From the NCBI RefSeq assembly GCF_946479965.1, contig NZ_CAMLHX010000016.1, forward strand, positions 1-64,000: 64,000 nucleotides of DNA. The letters run 5' to 3'. The notes beneath the pieces are model-generated. The model did no database searches, had not been told where the DNA came from, and was given only the letters and a program-made list of their open reading frames with translations. The position numbers and the translations under genes are program-made. This stretch comes from an uncultured Mucilaginibacter sp. Its GTDB lineage: Bacteria > Bacteroidota > Bacteroidia > Sphingobacteriales > Sphingobacteriaceae. This document shows positions 1 through 8,222 of the stretch, one piece after another. Numbering within the stretch: the first letter of the stretch is position 1; each line of letters starts with the position of its first letter.

Positions 1-458
1 AATCTTGCGCCAACATCCTGAATATCAAAAACTAAAAGATCAAGCCCTTTTAAATCAGCCGGAGTTGGTTTATAATGCTTGCCATAGAGCGATATAACAG
101 GCAGGCCGGTTTTGGCATCCACATCATCCCCAACAATAGCGCCGTTGCTGGCGTTTCCCCTAAATCCGTGTTCCGGACCGAAGATCTTTTTTATCTTAAT
201 ACCAAGGGTCAGCAGGCTGTCAACCGTAGTTGTTTGGCGCGTACCAATAACCGATGTTTGATTAACCACCATGCCGATATTTTTTGCCTTAATATAGGGA
301 AAATACAGCGGAATGCGGTCGGCTCCGGTAATAATTTTTTTTGTAGTATCTGGTTTTACAGATTTTCCCGCAAATGTGCAGTTAATTTGCAGTGTTGCCA
401 TGAAAAGCAGCAGGGCGGCGGGGAATGTTAATCGAAAAAATGATTTTATCCTTTTCAT
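1..458 (-). CDS. Partial exo-beta-N-acetylmuramidase, NamZ/DUF1343 family
   Basis: N-terminal 152 residues of a secreted protein; the rest lies left of the window. The ATG at 458-456 opens a signal peptide (basic MKRIKSFFR, then a hydrophobic stretch). The family signature follows: GMVVNQTSV, then FGPEHGFRG, then TGLPVISLYG, then LVFDIQDVGARF at the window edge. Known members of DUF1343 (NamZ) cleave N-acetylmuramic acid from the non-reducing end of peptidoglycan fragments, so the likely role is periplasmic cell-wall recycling. It is divergent from the permease at 544, with 85 bp between. Family assignment is firm; substrate is taken from the family. Confidence 0.85.
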   Translation of the reverse strand, partial: MKRIKSFFRLTFPAALLLFMATLQINCTFAGKSVKPDTTKKIITGADRIPLYFPYIKAKNIGMVVNQTSVIGTRQTTTVDSLLTLGIKIKKIFGPEHGFRGNASNGAIVGDDVDAKTGLPVISLYGKHYKPTPADLKGLDLLVFDIQDVGAR

Positions 459-543
459 AAAAATATATACCTGCGCCATTTAAAAGTACCATTTTAGGCG
501 GTAAAAACCGCATATTTGCGAAGTTACAAAAAAATACTTTTCC

Positions 544-1764
544 TTGAGTTTTGCATCATTCATAGCGGGGCGAATAACCTTTAAATCAAAACGTACATTT
601 TCAAAACTGATTGTGCGCATAGCGATTATTGGCATTATGTTGGGTTTAGGGGTGATGATACTATCGTTAGCGGTAGTGCGGGGCTTTAAGCGCGAGATAC
701 GCGAAAAGGTGAGGGGTTTTGATGGCGATATGAAGGTGATAAAATACGATCTGAACACCTCATTTGAAAATTCGCCGTTTTTTAGGGATAGGCTTTTAGA
801 ACGAAAGATCCTTAGAACAAGTCCTGTTGAGTACATAGCTCCGTATGCAACCAAGCCGGGTATCATCAAATTCTCGGGCGAGATTGAAGGGGTTATATTA
901 AAAGGGGTTGACAAAACTTATAACTGGAAGTTTATTAAGAGCTGTTTAGTAGCCGGCGATATAATCGATTTTACTGATTCTACAGCTGCCCGTAGACAGT
1001 TAATGATATCGCAAACCACGGCCCACCGTTTACGACTAAAGGTAGGGGATAAGGTGATAATATATTTTATGCAGGATCCGCCAAGGCCTCGCCCGTTTAA
1101 AATTGTAGGTATTTACGACACCAGTATTCAGGAGGTAGATAAAACCTATGTTATAGGCGACCTTTCCGTAATACAGCGGCTTAACGACCAACAACCCGAT
1201 GAAATAGGGGGATATGAGCTCAGGATAAAAGATTTTGATAAACTGGATACTGTTGCCGGCCAGATCAACAGTGCCTTACCTATTAACCTGAAACTTACCA
1301 CCATTACCGAGAACTATGCAAACATATTCGATTGGCTGCAGATATTGGATGTTAATGCGCAGGTTATGTTGGTGCTGATGTTGCTGGTAGCCGTAATTAA
1401 TATGATATCGGCCTTGCTGATAATGATACTGGAGCGCACATCAATGATAGGTATTATGAAGGCAATGGGTACTACCAACTGGGCTATACAGAAAATATTT
1501 TTATACAACGCCTCTTACCTTATTAGTATCGGTTTACTGCTAGGCAATATTTTTGGCATAGGATTAGGACTTTTTCAGGATATTACCCACTTCTTTAAGT
1601 TGGATCCCAACTCTTATTACATGACTTTCATTCCGGTAGAGATAACCGTATTGGATGTTGTACTGCTCAATATCGGTACTATGGTAGTATGCCTTGTGGT
1701 GCTTATAATTCCATCAATGCTTATTGCTCGTATTACGCCGGTTAAAGCTATACGATTTAAATAA
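544..1764 (+). CDS. LolC/LolE-type FtsX-family ABC transporter permease
   Basis: 406-aa inner-membrane permease of the FtsX/MacB type. One membrane segment near residues 23-45 is followed by a large periplasmic domain (about 46-270) and three more segments (about 272-296, 322-344 and 367-395), the four-helix layout of lipoprotein-releasing LolC/E subunits. The first Met-type codon available is TTG at 544; the frame is open back to a stop at 502-504 with no ATG, so the TTG or a near-cognate codon just upstream must start it. No ATPase gene is adjacent, which is usual for Bacteroidota where LolD lies elsewhere. The substrate (lipoprotein release or another envelope role) is not shown by the sequence. 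Confidence 0.8.
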   Translation: MSFASFIAGRITFKSKRTFSKLIVRIAIIGIMLGLGVMILSLAVVRGFKREIREKVRGFDGDMKVIKYDLNTSFENSPFFRDRLLERKILRTSPVEYIAPYATKPGIIKFSGEIEGVILKGVDKTYNWKFIKSCLVAGDIIDFTDSTAARRQLMISQTTAHRLRLKVGDKVIIYFMQDPPRPRPFKIVGIYDTSIQEVDKTYVIGDLSVIQRLNDQQPDEIGGYELRIKDFDKLDTVAGQINSALPINLKLTTITENYANIFDWLQILDVNAQVMLVLMLLVAVINMISALLIMILERTSMIGIMKAMGTTNWAIQKIFLYNASYLISIGLLLGNIFGIGLGLFQDITHFFKLDPNSYYMTFIPVEITVLDVVLLNIGTMVVCLVVLIIPSMLIARITPVKAIRFK

Positions 1765-1779
1765 AAAGACTACGAACTT

Positions 1780-2205
1780 TTACTGTTTAAGTAGCTGGTA
1801 GTCATAAATATCATCCCCTGACTGTCTGCTTAATCTGAAATTAGCGCCATCATAACCATAGCTATATACCCCGTGTAAATATGATTTTCCATTTGGCGGC
1901 CCTGCTGTGGGATAGGTTGTATCTCCAAATTCAATAGATAACTCATTTCCCAGGAACTCTCCTGTACTATTGGCATGTATCGCATCAGCATCACTTATAA
2001 CTGAAAACCCCGAAGTGGTCATCACCAATTTAACGTTTGTTGTAGCTGTGGTTTTGGTGTTTGTACCTGTTGGTACATAGGTCCGCGTAAATTTACCTTT
2101 AAAAGTACCGTATGGTACCAATGGTGTAGGCGGCTGGCCGATGTCTGTTTTAACACATCCTGCAATCAACATCAATAAAGGCAGTAAATAAATTAGCTTC
2201 TTCAT
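1780..2205 (-). CDS. Small lipoprotein of unknown function
   Basis: 141-aa protein with a lipoprotein signal peptide: basic MKK, hydrophobic core and lipobox LIAGC, giving a lipidated Cys at residue 17. The mature part is rich in Thr and Gly and ends in predicted beta strands (GVYSYGYDGANFRLSRQ). I do not recognise the family. It converges with the permease gene, 15 bp apart. The size and the central pattern (F-x-G-x-F, SxSTGEFLGNELSIEFGDT) suggest a small beta-barrel or lipocalin-like fold, but this is a guess. Confidence 0.7.
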   Translation of the reverse strand: MKKLIYLLPLLMLIAGCVKTDIGQPPTPLVPYGTFKGKFTRTYVPTGTNTKTTATTNVKLVMTTSGFSVISDADAIHANSTGEFLGNELSIEFGDTTYPTAGPPNGKSYLHGVYSYGYDGANFRLSRQSGDDIYDYQLLKQ

Positions 2206-2239
2206 GTCGTTTTTATTAGTAACTTATAAAGTTAAACAA

Positions 2240-3043
2240 TTATTGTTTCTTGGCTTCTTCCCAAAAAACATCCATTTCGGCAAGGCTCATATCCTGTAGC
2301 TGCCTGCCGTTTTCTGTGGCTTTGCTCTCCAGGTACTGAAACCGTTTAATAAACTTACGGTTCGTTTTCTCCAACGCGTCTTCCGGATTTATGTTAATAA
2401 AGCGGGCATAATTAATCAGCGAGAACAGCAGATCGCCAAATTCACTTTCGGCTTTGTCATGGTCTATTGTACTGTTGTCTTCGGCATTAAATTCGTTTTT
2501 AAACTCCTGCATTTCCTCTTCTACCTTGGCCCAAACCTGGCTTTTCTCCTCCCAGTCAAACCCAACGCCGCGGGCCTTCTCTTGTATTCGCGATGCCTTT
2601 ACCAACGCGGGCAGTGATGCAGGAACGCCCCCTAATACCGATTTATTGCCCTCTTTAAGCTTTATCTGCTCCCAGTTGCGTTTTACGTCGTTCTCGTCAT
2701 TTACCTCTACGTCGCTATAAATGTGTGGGTGGCGGTTTATCAGCTTATCGCATATTCCATTCAATACGCCTGTAATATCAAAGTGGTTGCCTTCTGATGC
2801 TATTTTGGTATAGAACACCAGGTGCAGCATAATATCGCCCAATTCCTTCTTAATCTCGGGCATATCGCCTGCCAATATCGAATCAGATAGCTCATAAACC
2901 TCTTCAATAGTTAAATGGCGCAGGCTCTCTAAGGTTTGCTTCCGGTCCCATGGGCAGTTAAGGCGAAGATCATCCATTATGGCAAGCAGGCGCTCAAAAG
3001 CAGTAGCTGGTGTTGAAGCGGTAACAGGAGGTATTAGTGGCAT
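2240..3043 (-). CDS. mazG: Nucleoside triphosphate pyrophosphohydrolase MazG
   Basis: 267-aa cytoplasmic enzyme that hydrolyses (d)NTPs to NMP and PPi. The N-terminal MazG domain has the CPWDRKQT motif, the metal-binding EEVYEL and KKELGDIMLHLVFY; the second MazG half repeats the pattern with ESEFGDLLFSLINYAR. Length matches E. coli MazG. I chose ATG at 3043 rather than a TTG at 3058 because the extra codons lie inside an intergenic repeat (3052-3158) and the ATG fits the family N-terminus. Downstream of mnmD on the same strand, 88 bp away. Confidence 0.93.
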   Translation of the reverse strand: MPLIPPVTASTPATAFERLLAIMDDLRLNCPWDRKQTLESLRHLTIEEVYELSDSILAGDMPEIKKELGDIMLHLVFYTKIASEGNHFDITGVLNGICDKLINRHPHIYSDVEVNDENDVKRNWEQIKLKEGNKSVLGGVPASLPALVKASRIQEKARGVGFDWEEKSQVWAKVEEEMQEFKNEFNAEDNSTIDHDKAESEFGDLLFSLINYARFININPEDALEKTNRKFIKRFQYLESKATENGRQLQDMSLAEMDVFWEEAKKQ

Positions 3044-3051
3044 GTTTTTAA

Positions 3052-3158
3052 TGTGCAAATGTGCGGATATGCAAATGTGCGGATTTTATTGGATTATGGC
3101 CAAATGTATGTAAGTACTCATCTGCACATCTTCACATTTGCACATCCGCATATCGCAC
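3052..3158. repeat. Inverted word-repeat between mnmD and mazG
   Basis: The left arm has two copies of GCAAATGTGCGGAT (3054-3067 and 3071-3084, 17-nt period). The right arm (about 3121-3158) carries the same words in reverse complement: GCACATC, TTCACATTTGCACATCCG, CATATCGCAC. The two arms can pair imperfectly around a 36-nt loop. The right arm supplies the last eight codons and stop of mnmD. Confidence 0.75.
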
Positions 3159-3824
3159 TGCCCTCAGCATCTCTCTTTTTCCCGGCGCACCAGGCACTTT
3201 TTGTACCTGCAGCCCTATGGATTTTAGCATGCGCTTAAGGTTGCCGGTTATGGCATAAGTAACAAATACCCCGCCCGGTTTCAGAAATTGTATAGTATGA
3301 CCAATGGCTTCCTCGTTCCACATTTCGGGTTGGTGAGCAGCTGCGAAGGCATCAAAATAAATGACATCGAATTGTACTTCAGATTTATAATCCAATAGTT
3401 GGCAGTGGGCAGTTTGCAGTTGGCAGTGGGAGTTGATCTGTACAGATTGTTGTAATGATGCTGTATAACTACCAATAAAAACATCCCAAATTTCAGGTTG
3501 CACATATTGCTGATAACCTGTACTGCTTATCATTTCTTCGCTTAGCGGGTAGGCCTCAATGCCGGTATAATTTAGCTGTATCTGGTTTTTGGTGCAATGA
3601 TCAGCGGTGAGCAGAAAATTAAGGCCGGTACCCAGGCCCACCTCCAAGACAGAGACTGCAGTTGCCCCGGTTTCGCTGATAAAGTACTCCAACCCAGCCT
3701 TTAGGAACACGTGCCTGCTCTCTTGCAATGCACCATGGCGTGAGTGATAATTCTCGCCAACCTGTGGATTAAATATGGTGTTGGAGCCGTCGGCGGTGGC
3801 AACTATTTTCAGATCGGGTGTCAT
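3132..3824 (-). CDS. mnmD: tRNA 5-methylaminomethyl-2-thiouridine methyltransferase MnmD
   Basis: 230-aa SAM-dependent methyltransferase that completes the mnm5s2U34 wobble modification; in Bacteroidota it is a stand-alone protein matching the N-terminal domain of E. coli MnmC. Visible marks: GENYHSRHGALQESRHVFL, the SAM-binding VLEVGLGTGLNF, the catalytic-region DVIYFDAFA and LKPGGVFVTYA. ATG at 3824 gives the usual short N-terminus (MTPDLKIV) followed by DGSNTIFNP; the upstream TTG at 3863 is not needed. Two oddities: an in-frame repeat encodes HCQLQTAHCQL in the loop before DVIYFDAFA, and the last eight codons (VRYADVQM) come from the intergenic repeat. Confidence 0.92.
   Translation of the reverse strand: MTPDLKIVATADGSNTIFNPQVGENYHSRHGALQESRHVFLKAGLEYFISETGATAVSVLEVGLGTGLNFLLTADHCTKNQIQLNYTGIEAYPLSEEMISSTGYQQYVQPEIWDVFIGSYTASLQQSVQINSHCQLQTAHCQLLDYKSEVQFDVIYFDAFAAAHQPEMWNEEAIGHTIQFLKPGGVFVTYAITGNLKRMLKSIGLQVQKVPGAPGKREMLRAVRYADVQM
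3394..3433. repeat. In-frame word-repeat inside mnmD
   Basis: The 13-mer AGTTGGCAGTGGG occurs twice (3398-3410 and 3418-3430, 20-nt period), joined by CAGTTTGC. It keeps the mnmD frame open and encodes a Cys/His/Gln-rich loop absent from the usual family pattern. Confidence 0.75.
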
Positions 3825-4205
3825 TAAGGGTAAAGATAACAATTGATTATGCGGGTGATCCAAAAAATATGCGTTACCGTTTTTTAAAAACTGTAATTAA
3901 TTAATTATCAGGTTGTTGTAGTTTTTAATTGCACCTACTTATTCGTCAGTATAATTAGCTGTAAAATTGATTTAACTATTTGATTATAAAAATATTGTGA
4001 AATGGATAAATTGGCTGTTTTTTGGATCATTTTGGATCACTTTGGATCAGTTCAGCAACACTTTGAATCACCTATTTGACTGCGCCACTCGAGAATAAAT
4101 TGTTAAAAGAATGTTAAAAAACTGATAAAACAGTTGTATAACTGAAAAATTAGTTTTACGTTTGATTTATGCAAGCGATACCTAAACTCGCCGTAACCAA
4201 TCTAA
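3825..4205. other. Divergent intergenic region with repeats and one promoter
   Basis: This 381-bp AT-rich gap between mnmD and the first paralog holds TTAATTATCAGG (3901-3912), a 31-bp box at 3937-3967 that recurs inverted at 13573-13603, three perfect tandem decamers of the form TTTGGATCAN (4021-4050) and a degenerate fourth (about 4061-4070). A promoter-like pair lies at 4134-4164. No open frame here looks like a gene. Confidence 0.7.
4134..4164 (+). promoter_or_regulatory. Bacteroidota-type promoter for the first paralog
   Basis: TTG at 4134-4136 (-33 box) and TACGTTTG at 4157-4164 (-7 box, consensus TAnnTTTG) are separated by 20 nt, as expected for the Bacteroidota primary sigma factor. 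The ATG lies 41 nt downstream. Confidence 0.6.
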
Positions 4206-5048
4206 ATGATGAGATCGTTAACAACATTACTTTTAATACTAATTGCAGTTAAATTACACGCGCAAAAAATGCCCAATGTGCAACAGGCAAGTGTAAAAGC
4301 TCCGGTCAACATAAAAATTGATGGAAAGGCCAATGATTGGGGCAACAAATTTGAAGCGAACAATTCTAACACAGACCTGCTATATACCCTAGCTAACGAT
4401 GATAAAAAATTATACCTGGTTGCGCAAACTACATCGCCAATTGTTATGAGCCGCATTGCCAGTGGCGGTATAAAGCTGAGTATCCAAAAAAACGGTACCA
4501 AAACAGATGCCGGCGCGCCTTTTATAAAGTTTCCGTATTTGCAAAAAGGCAAACGGGTAAGCATCGGCTTTGTTAATATAATTGAAGATGGTAAGAATGG
4601 AATGCGGCGGGCACCTGAACCGAAAAATGCAAAAGAGGCAGAAAAAATAAGCGACTCGTTAGCGCGGAGAAACAACAAAATACTACTGCGCGAACACAAG
4701 TGGATATACACCAGCGGTATTGACGGAGTGGATACCTTGCTTGCCATTTATAACGAAAAGGGGATACAAGCTGCCAACGCTACGGATAGTAAAAAGACAT
4801 ATACCTTTGAATTGAGCTTTGATTTAACGTTGCTTGGATTGCAGGCAGATAAAGCCGAAAAGTTCAGCTATCATATTGTTGTAAACGGCGAGTCCAATAA
4901 GTCTGCATCACCGTTTGGCCCGGCTGTTTTTGCAGGCGACCCGGCGCTCGCTGCTCAAAATGAGGAGAGAATACGAAGAATGAACGAACAAATGGAAGCA
5001 CTTTACGCCACCACCGATTTTTGGGGAGAGTATACTTTAACCAAATAA
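4206..5048 (+). CDS. Secreted paralog 1 of a five-member tandem family (CBM9/DOMON-like)
   Basis: 280-aa exported protein: signal peptide to about residue 21 (MMRSLTTLLLILIAVKLHA), then QKMPNVQQASVKAPVNIKI. The N-terminal part KIDGKANDW...TDLLYTLANDDKKLYLVAQT resembles the start of CBM9/DOMON-type beta-sandwich domains (IDG..EW, then a strand ending in LYL). The middle is variable. The conserved second half has KWIYTSGIDGVDTLLAIYNEKG and a KFSYHIVVNGES strand, and the last residues are ATTDFWGEYTLTK. Four relatives lie at 8223-11431 on the far side of the barrel protein. Function is unknown; ligand binding at the cell surface or in the periplasm is my inference. A second ATG directly follows (4209). 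Confidence 0.8.
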   Translation: MMRSLTTLLLILIAVKLHAQKMPNVQQASVKAPVNIKIDGKANDWGNKFEANNSNTDLLYTLANDDKKLYLVAQTTSPIVMSRIASGGIKLSIQKNGTKTDAGAPFIKFPYLQKGKRVSIGFVNIIEDGKNGMRRAPEPKNAKEAEKISDSLARRNNKILLREHKWIYTSGIDGVDTLLAIYNEKGIQAANATDSKKTYTFELSFDLTLLGLQADKAEKFSYHIVVNGESNKSASPFGPAVFAGDPALAAQNEERIRRMNEQMEALYATTDFWGEYTLTK

Positions 5049-5130
5049 TACAGAGGCTACGGCTGTGATAAATTTTAACGCATCAATCTGTTTCGCATAA
5101 AAATTAAAAACTGTTAAATATTTGGTTTTT

Positions 5131-5166
5131 TACGAAATTATCGTAGATTTACGAAACGTTCGTAAA
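5131..5166. promoter_or_regulatory. Tandem palindromic operator-like sites
   Basis: Two adjacent dyads share the half-site TACGA. The first is TACGA-n5-TCGTA (5131-5145); the second is TTTACGAA-acg-TTCGTAAA (5148-5166, 8-bp arms). Their spacing, with centres 19 nt apart, suggests two dimers of one regulator side by side. A winged-helix BlaI/CopY-type repressor is one possibility, but no such gene is in the window. Confidence 0.5.
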
Positions 5167-5204
5167 GCGCACTATCACAATATATTATAAAGAAGCTGAA
5201 CTAA

Positions 5205-5249
5205 ATGGCGCCACCAACAATTTTTGGGAAAATATACTTAGCAAAATAA
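5205..5249 (+). pseudogene. Decayed 3' end of a sixth paralog
   Basis: GCCACCA...ATTTTTGGG...ATATACTT..GCAAAATAA matches the last ~14 codons of the paralogs (GCCACC..CGATTTTTGGGGAG.., encoding ATTDFWGEYTLAK and a stop) with a 2-nt loss that breaks the frame. Nothing upstream is clearly homologous, so the rest of the copy is gone. It lies between paralog 1 and the barrel gene. Confidence 0.7.
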
Positions 5250-5381
5250 CGCTATGTAAAAAACCTGTGAGAAACGTTAATAAATGTTAATTTAGTTGCT
5301 AACTAAAAAAATAGTTTGTATGTTAGGGTACCAATTAAACCGAAAACAGACCAACATCTAACCTTATTATACCACAGCCCT

Positions 5382-8210
5382 ATGAAAGGCATATATCTTA
5401 CTCTATCTATATTATTACTATCGCTTAAATTATTGGCGCAAACGCCTGTTGGGCAAGGCAAGGCGGCAACAGCTAACCAGATACCCCCTGCGCTCGAATT
5501 CAGGGATGTAAGTGGGATAGTAAAGGATGAAAAAGATGATCCCGTGCCGGGTGCGGTGGTGCTGCTTAAATCGCCCTTAGATTCTGTTTTAACAACCACC
5601 AACAGCAATGGCATATTTATATTTAAGCAGGTAAAACGCGCGGGTTTTTATATTACTGTGAGCGGGCAGGGCATACCCACAACCACCAAATTGTATCGTA
5701 ATAACGACTTGGCTAAGCAGATAGTGCTTGATCCTATAGAGTTAAAACCACCAAAAGCTATTGAACTGAAGGAGGTAACCATAAATGGCGCGCCTACCAT
5801 AATTTATAAGCAGGACACGGTTGAATACAAAGCCAGCGACTATAAAGTGCGCGAAGGTGATACCCTGGATGAATTGCTGAAAAAAATGGAAGGCTTTGAT
5901 GTAGGTCGGGACGGAACGCTGTTATACCAGGGGCAGGAGGTTAAAAAGGGCAGACTAAACGGCAAAGATTTTATTGGCGGCGATGTTAAGCAGATCATTC
6001 AGAACCTGCCTGCCGAGATAATTGAAAAAGCGCAGGTAATTGACGACTATGGCGATCAGGCTGCTAAAACAGGTATTAAGAGCGGCGAACCCACTAAATT
6101 GTTAAACGTTACCACCAAGCCTGAAAGGTCTATTGGTACCTATATGAACCCAACGGTGCAGGCCGGGAATAATAGCCGTTATAATGGCAGTTTAAGCGTA
6201 ACGCATTTAAACGCGAACCGCCAAATAGGTATAATAGGGCGTATAAGCAACAGTCAAAATGGTGTATCAAGCGGTGTAAGCGGTGGCGGTGGTGCGGGTA
6301 CTACTTTAACCGGAAATCCCTCCATAAGCTATAGCGACCAGTGGACTAAATTAAGGGTAACATCCAGCTATAATTATACTTTTTTAGAAAACACTTCTAT
6401 TAATAAAAGCTTTGGCGAAACCTATTCGTACGGGGAAACAGCCAATGTAAAAAACACCAGCTTTTTTAACAGCGAAAGCACCAGCGGTACCAGCAACAGG
6501 GGCCACAGAGGAAACGTGATGCTTAATTATGATTTTGATAAGTATAATAACATACAGGTGTCGCCCACTTTTAACTATACAACCGGCAATACCAGCAGTA
6601 ACTCCTTAAGCGATAATATAAATAATTTTACTTACGGCTTTGAACACCGCGTACTACAGAGCACCAACGAGAATAAAACCAGTACCAGCGGTGCAGGCGT
6701 GAACGTTATTTACCAGCACATTTTTAAAAAACCGCGCAGAAATGTTTCGGTGGCGCTGGGTATAAACAGCACGGACAATAAAGCCGACGGAAAGAAATTC
6801 ACCGATTATAGGTTTTATAAAGATGAAACCCAGGATGTTTTGCTGCGCGATTCGGTAGCGCATTTATTAACCCGCAGAACAAGCAACAGTACCTTATATA
6901 ATACAACAGTAACCTTTTTAGAGCCGCTCACGCAAAACTCGCAACTGGAGTTTACGGGCAGATTTAACAGGACCGTTATTGATAACTCGGCTAAAGCAGA
7001 CACGGTATTGGCTAACGGACAGTTAAGGGAGCTAACCCGCTTGAGCAATATATTTAATTACGCTGTTAACGAAACCCGTTTAACGCTTAACTACACCTAC
7101 AACGGCAAAAAAATAAACTTGTCGGCAGGCGGAACAGTATTGCCTACTGTTTTAACCGGAACGCGGATCAATAATAATACTAATCAGCCTGTGTCATCGT
7201 CCTTCAGCAATTTCCGGATAATACCGGTGTTGCGGTTTACTTATATATGGTCAACTTCGCAAAGGTTTAATATAAGCTACAGTGGCAATACCAACATTCC
7301 CGAGTTTCAGCAGATCCAGCCATTTACAGACCGGTCAGATCCTATCAACATAATAACAGGTAACCCTAATCTTAAGCCTGCCTTTACTAACTCGCTTAAT
7401 GCGTCGTACAATAATTACATAGCCAATTCTAAAATAAATATCAGTTTGTCGGTAACCGCGTCTGAGGTTAGAAATAAGGTAGTGTACAATGTTATCCAGC
7501 GGCCAGAGTTGATATCAACCAGCCCTAACAGGTATAGGACAATTTTTGAGACAACCTTTATCAATCTTGATGGCGTAAAATCTATAAGCGGTAATTACCA
7601 GTTTTCAAAACAACTGGCAGACAGGCGTTACACGCTTTCGTTTAGCGGCGGGGTAAATTATGGCTATAACGTTGCCATGAGTAACAATGTGCTGTATCAC
7701 GGCACAACATGGGGTGTTAGAAACAGTTTTGGCCCGAAAATTAATCCTAATGATGTTATAGAGATCAGCCCATCTATACAGCACCAAATTACACGCACCT
7801 TTACCTCGCTGCCAGGTAACAGGCCTACGCTCTATCAAACTACATCGCTTGTGCTTGATGGCCGCTTTGTGTTTAACAGCGGCTGGCGGTTTAGCTACAA
7901 CGCGTCAAAAAACTTTGTAACCGGTTTGAGCAACTTTAACACTAATCCGCTGGTAATAAACGCGGGTGCCGAGCGGCAGATAACTAAAAAAAATAACCTG
8001 TATTTAACCTTTAATGTATACGATATTTTAAAGCAGAACAATTTTATACAGCAAAGCGTAACTGCACAGGGCGTAACCAATACGTTGTCTAACTCGTTAA
8101 GCCGGTACTTTATGGTGGGCCTTAGGGCAACCTTCCAAAAATGGGGCGGCAGGCCAAAACGTAACGGCCAGGATTTGAAACGTAAGGGGGATGGTAGCTT
8201 TATTTATTAA
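5382..8210 (+). CDS. Outer-membrane beta-barrel protein with carboxypeptidase-like regulatory and plug-like domains
   Basis: 942-aa outer-membrane protein. The signal peptide is residues 1-20 (ending LLAQ). A carboxypeptidase-regulatory-like beta-sandwich follows (about 40-125: VSGIVKDEKDDPVPGAVVLL, TTTNSNGIFIF), then a TonB-plug-like domain (about 140-260: DTVEYKASDYKV, LLKKMEGFDVGRDG, RLNGKDFIGGDVKQIIQNLPAEII, DDYGDQAAKTGIKSG). The remaining ~680 residues are alternating polar/aromatic strands ending in YFMVGLRATF. This is the OMP_b-brl_3 group, related to TonB-dependent receptors. ATG at 5382 opens the signal peptide; an upstream in-frame TTG would add 22 unlikely residues. Flanked by the paralogs, 12 bp before paralog 2, so they are probably co-expressed. 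Substrate unknown. Confidence 0.85.
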   Translation: MKGIYLTLSILLLSLKLLAQTPVGQGKAATANQIPPALEFRDVSGIVKDEKDDPVPGAVVLLKSPLDSVLTTTNSNGIFIFKQVKRAGFYITVSGQGIPTTTKLYRNNDLAKQIVLDPIELKPPKAIELKEVTINGAPTIIYKQDTVEYKASDYKVREGDTLDELLKKMEGFDVGRDGTLLYQGQEVKKGRLNGKDFIGGDVKQIIQNLPAEIIEKAQVIDDYGDQAAKTGIKSGEPTKLLNVTTKPERSIGTYMNPTVQAGNNSRYNGSLSVTHLNANRQIGIIGRISNSQNGVSSGVSGGGGAGTTLTGNPSISYSDQWTKLRVTSSYNYTFLENTSINKSFGETYSYGETANVKNTSFFNSESTSGTSNRGHRGNVMLNYDFDKYNNIQVSPTFNYTTGNTSSNSLSDNINNFTYGFEHRVLQSTNENKTSTSGAGVNVIYQHIFKKPRRNVSVALGINSTDNKADGKKFTDYRFYKDETQDVLLRDSVAHLLTRRTSNSTLYNTTVTFLEPLTQNSQLEFTGRFNRTVIDNSAKADTVLANGQLRELTRLSNIFNYAVNETRLTLNYTYNGKKINLSAGGTVLPTVLTGTRINNNTNQPVSSSFSNFRIIPVLRFTYIWSTSQRFNISYSGNTNIPEFQQIQPFTDRSDPINIITGNPNLKPAFTNSLNASYNNYIANSKINISLSVTASEVRNKVVYNVIQRPELISTSPNRYRTIFETTFINLDGVKSISGNYQFSKQLADRRYTLSFSGGVNYGYNVAMSNNVLYHGTTWGVRNSFGPKINPNDVIEISPSIQHQITRTFTSLPGNRPTLYQTTSLVLDGRFVFNSGWRFSYNASKNFVTGLSNFNTNPLVINAGAERQITKKNNLYLTFNVYDILKQNNFIQQSVTAQGVTNTLSNSLSRYFMVGLRATFQKWGGRPKRNGQDLKRKGDGSFIY

Positions 8211-8222
8211 ATAAGTATTGAT

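Larger units (their letters stand above)
5049..5381. other. Leader of the barrel gene with operator-like palindromes and a relic
   Basis: The 333-bp gap holds two palindromes (5131-5166), a decayed paralog end (5205-5249) and the leader of the barrel protein gene. No intact gene is present. Confidence 0.7.

Noticed and set aside
3053..3258. Overlapping small plus-strand reading frames rich in Cys, His and Met
   Set aside because: They arise from the word-repeat and from the antisense of mnmD; they have no start context or family likeness.
4021..4050. Tandem decamers considered as a CRISPR array
   Set aside because: Units are 10 nt with no spacers and no cas genes are present anywhere.
5312..5319. 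TAGTTTGT as a -7 box for the barrel gene
   Set aside because: It misses the TAnnTTTG spacing by one base and has no -33 box at the right distance.
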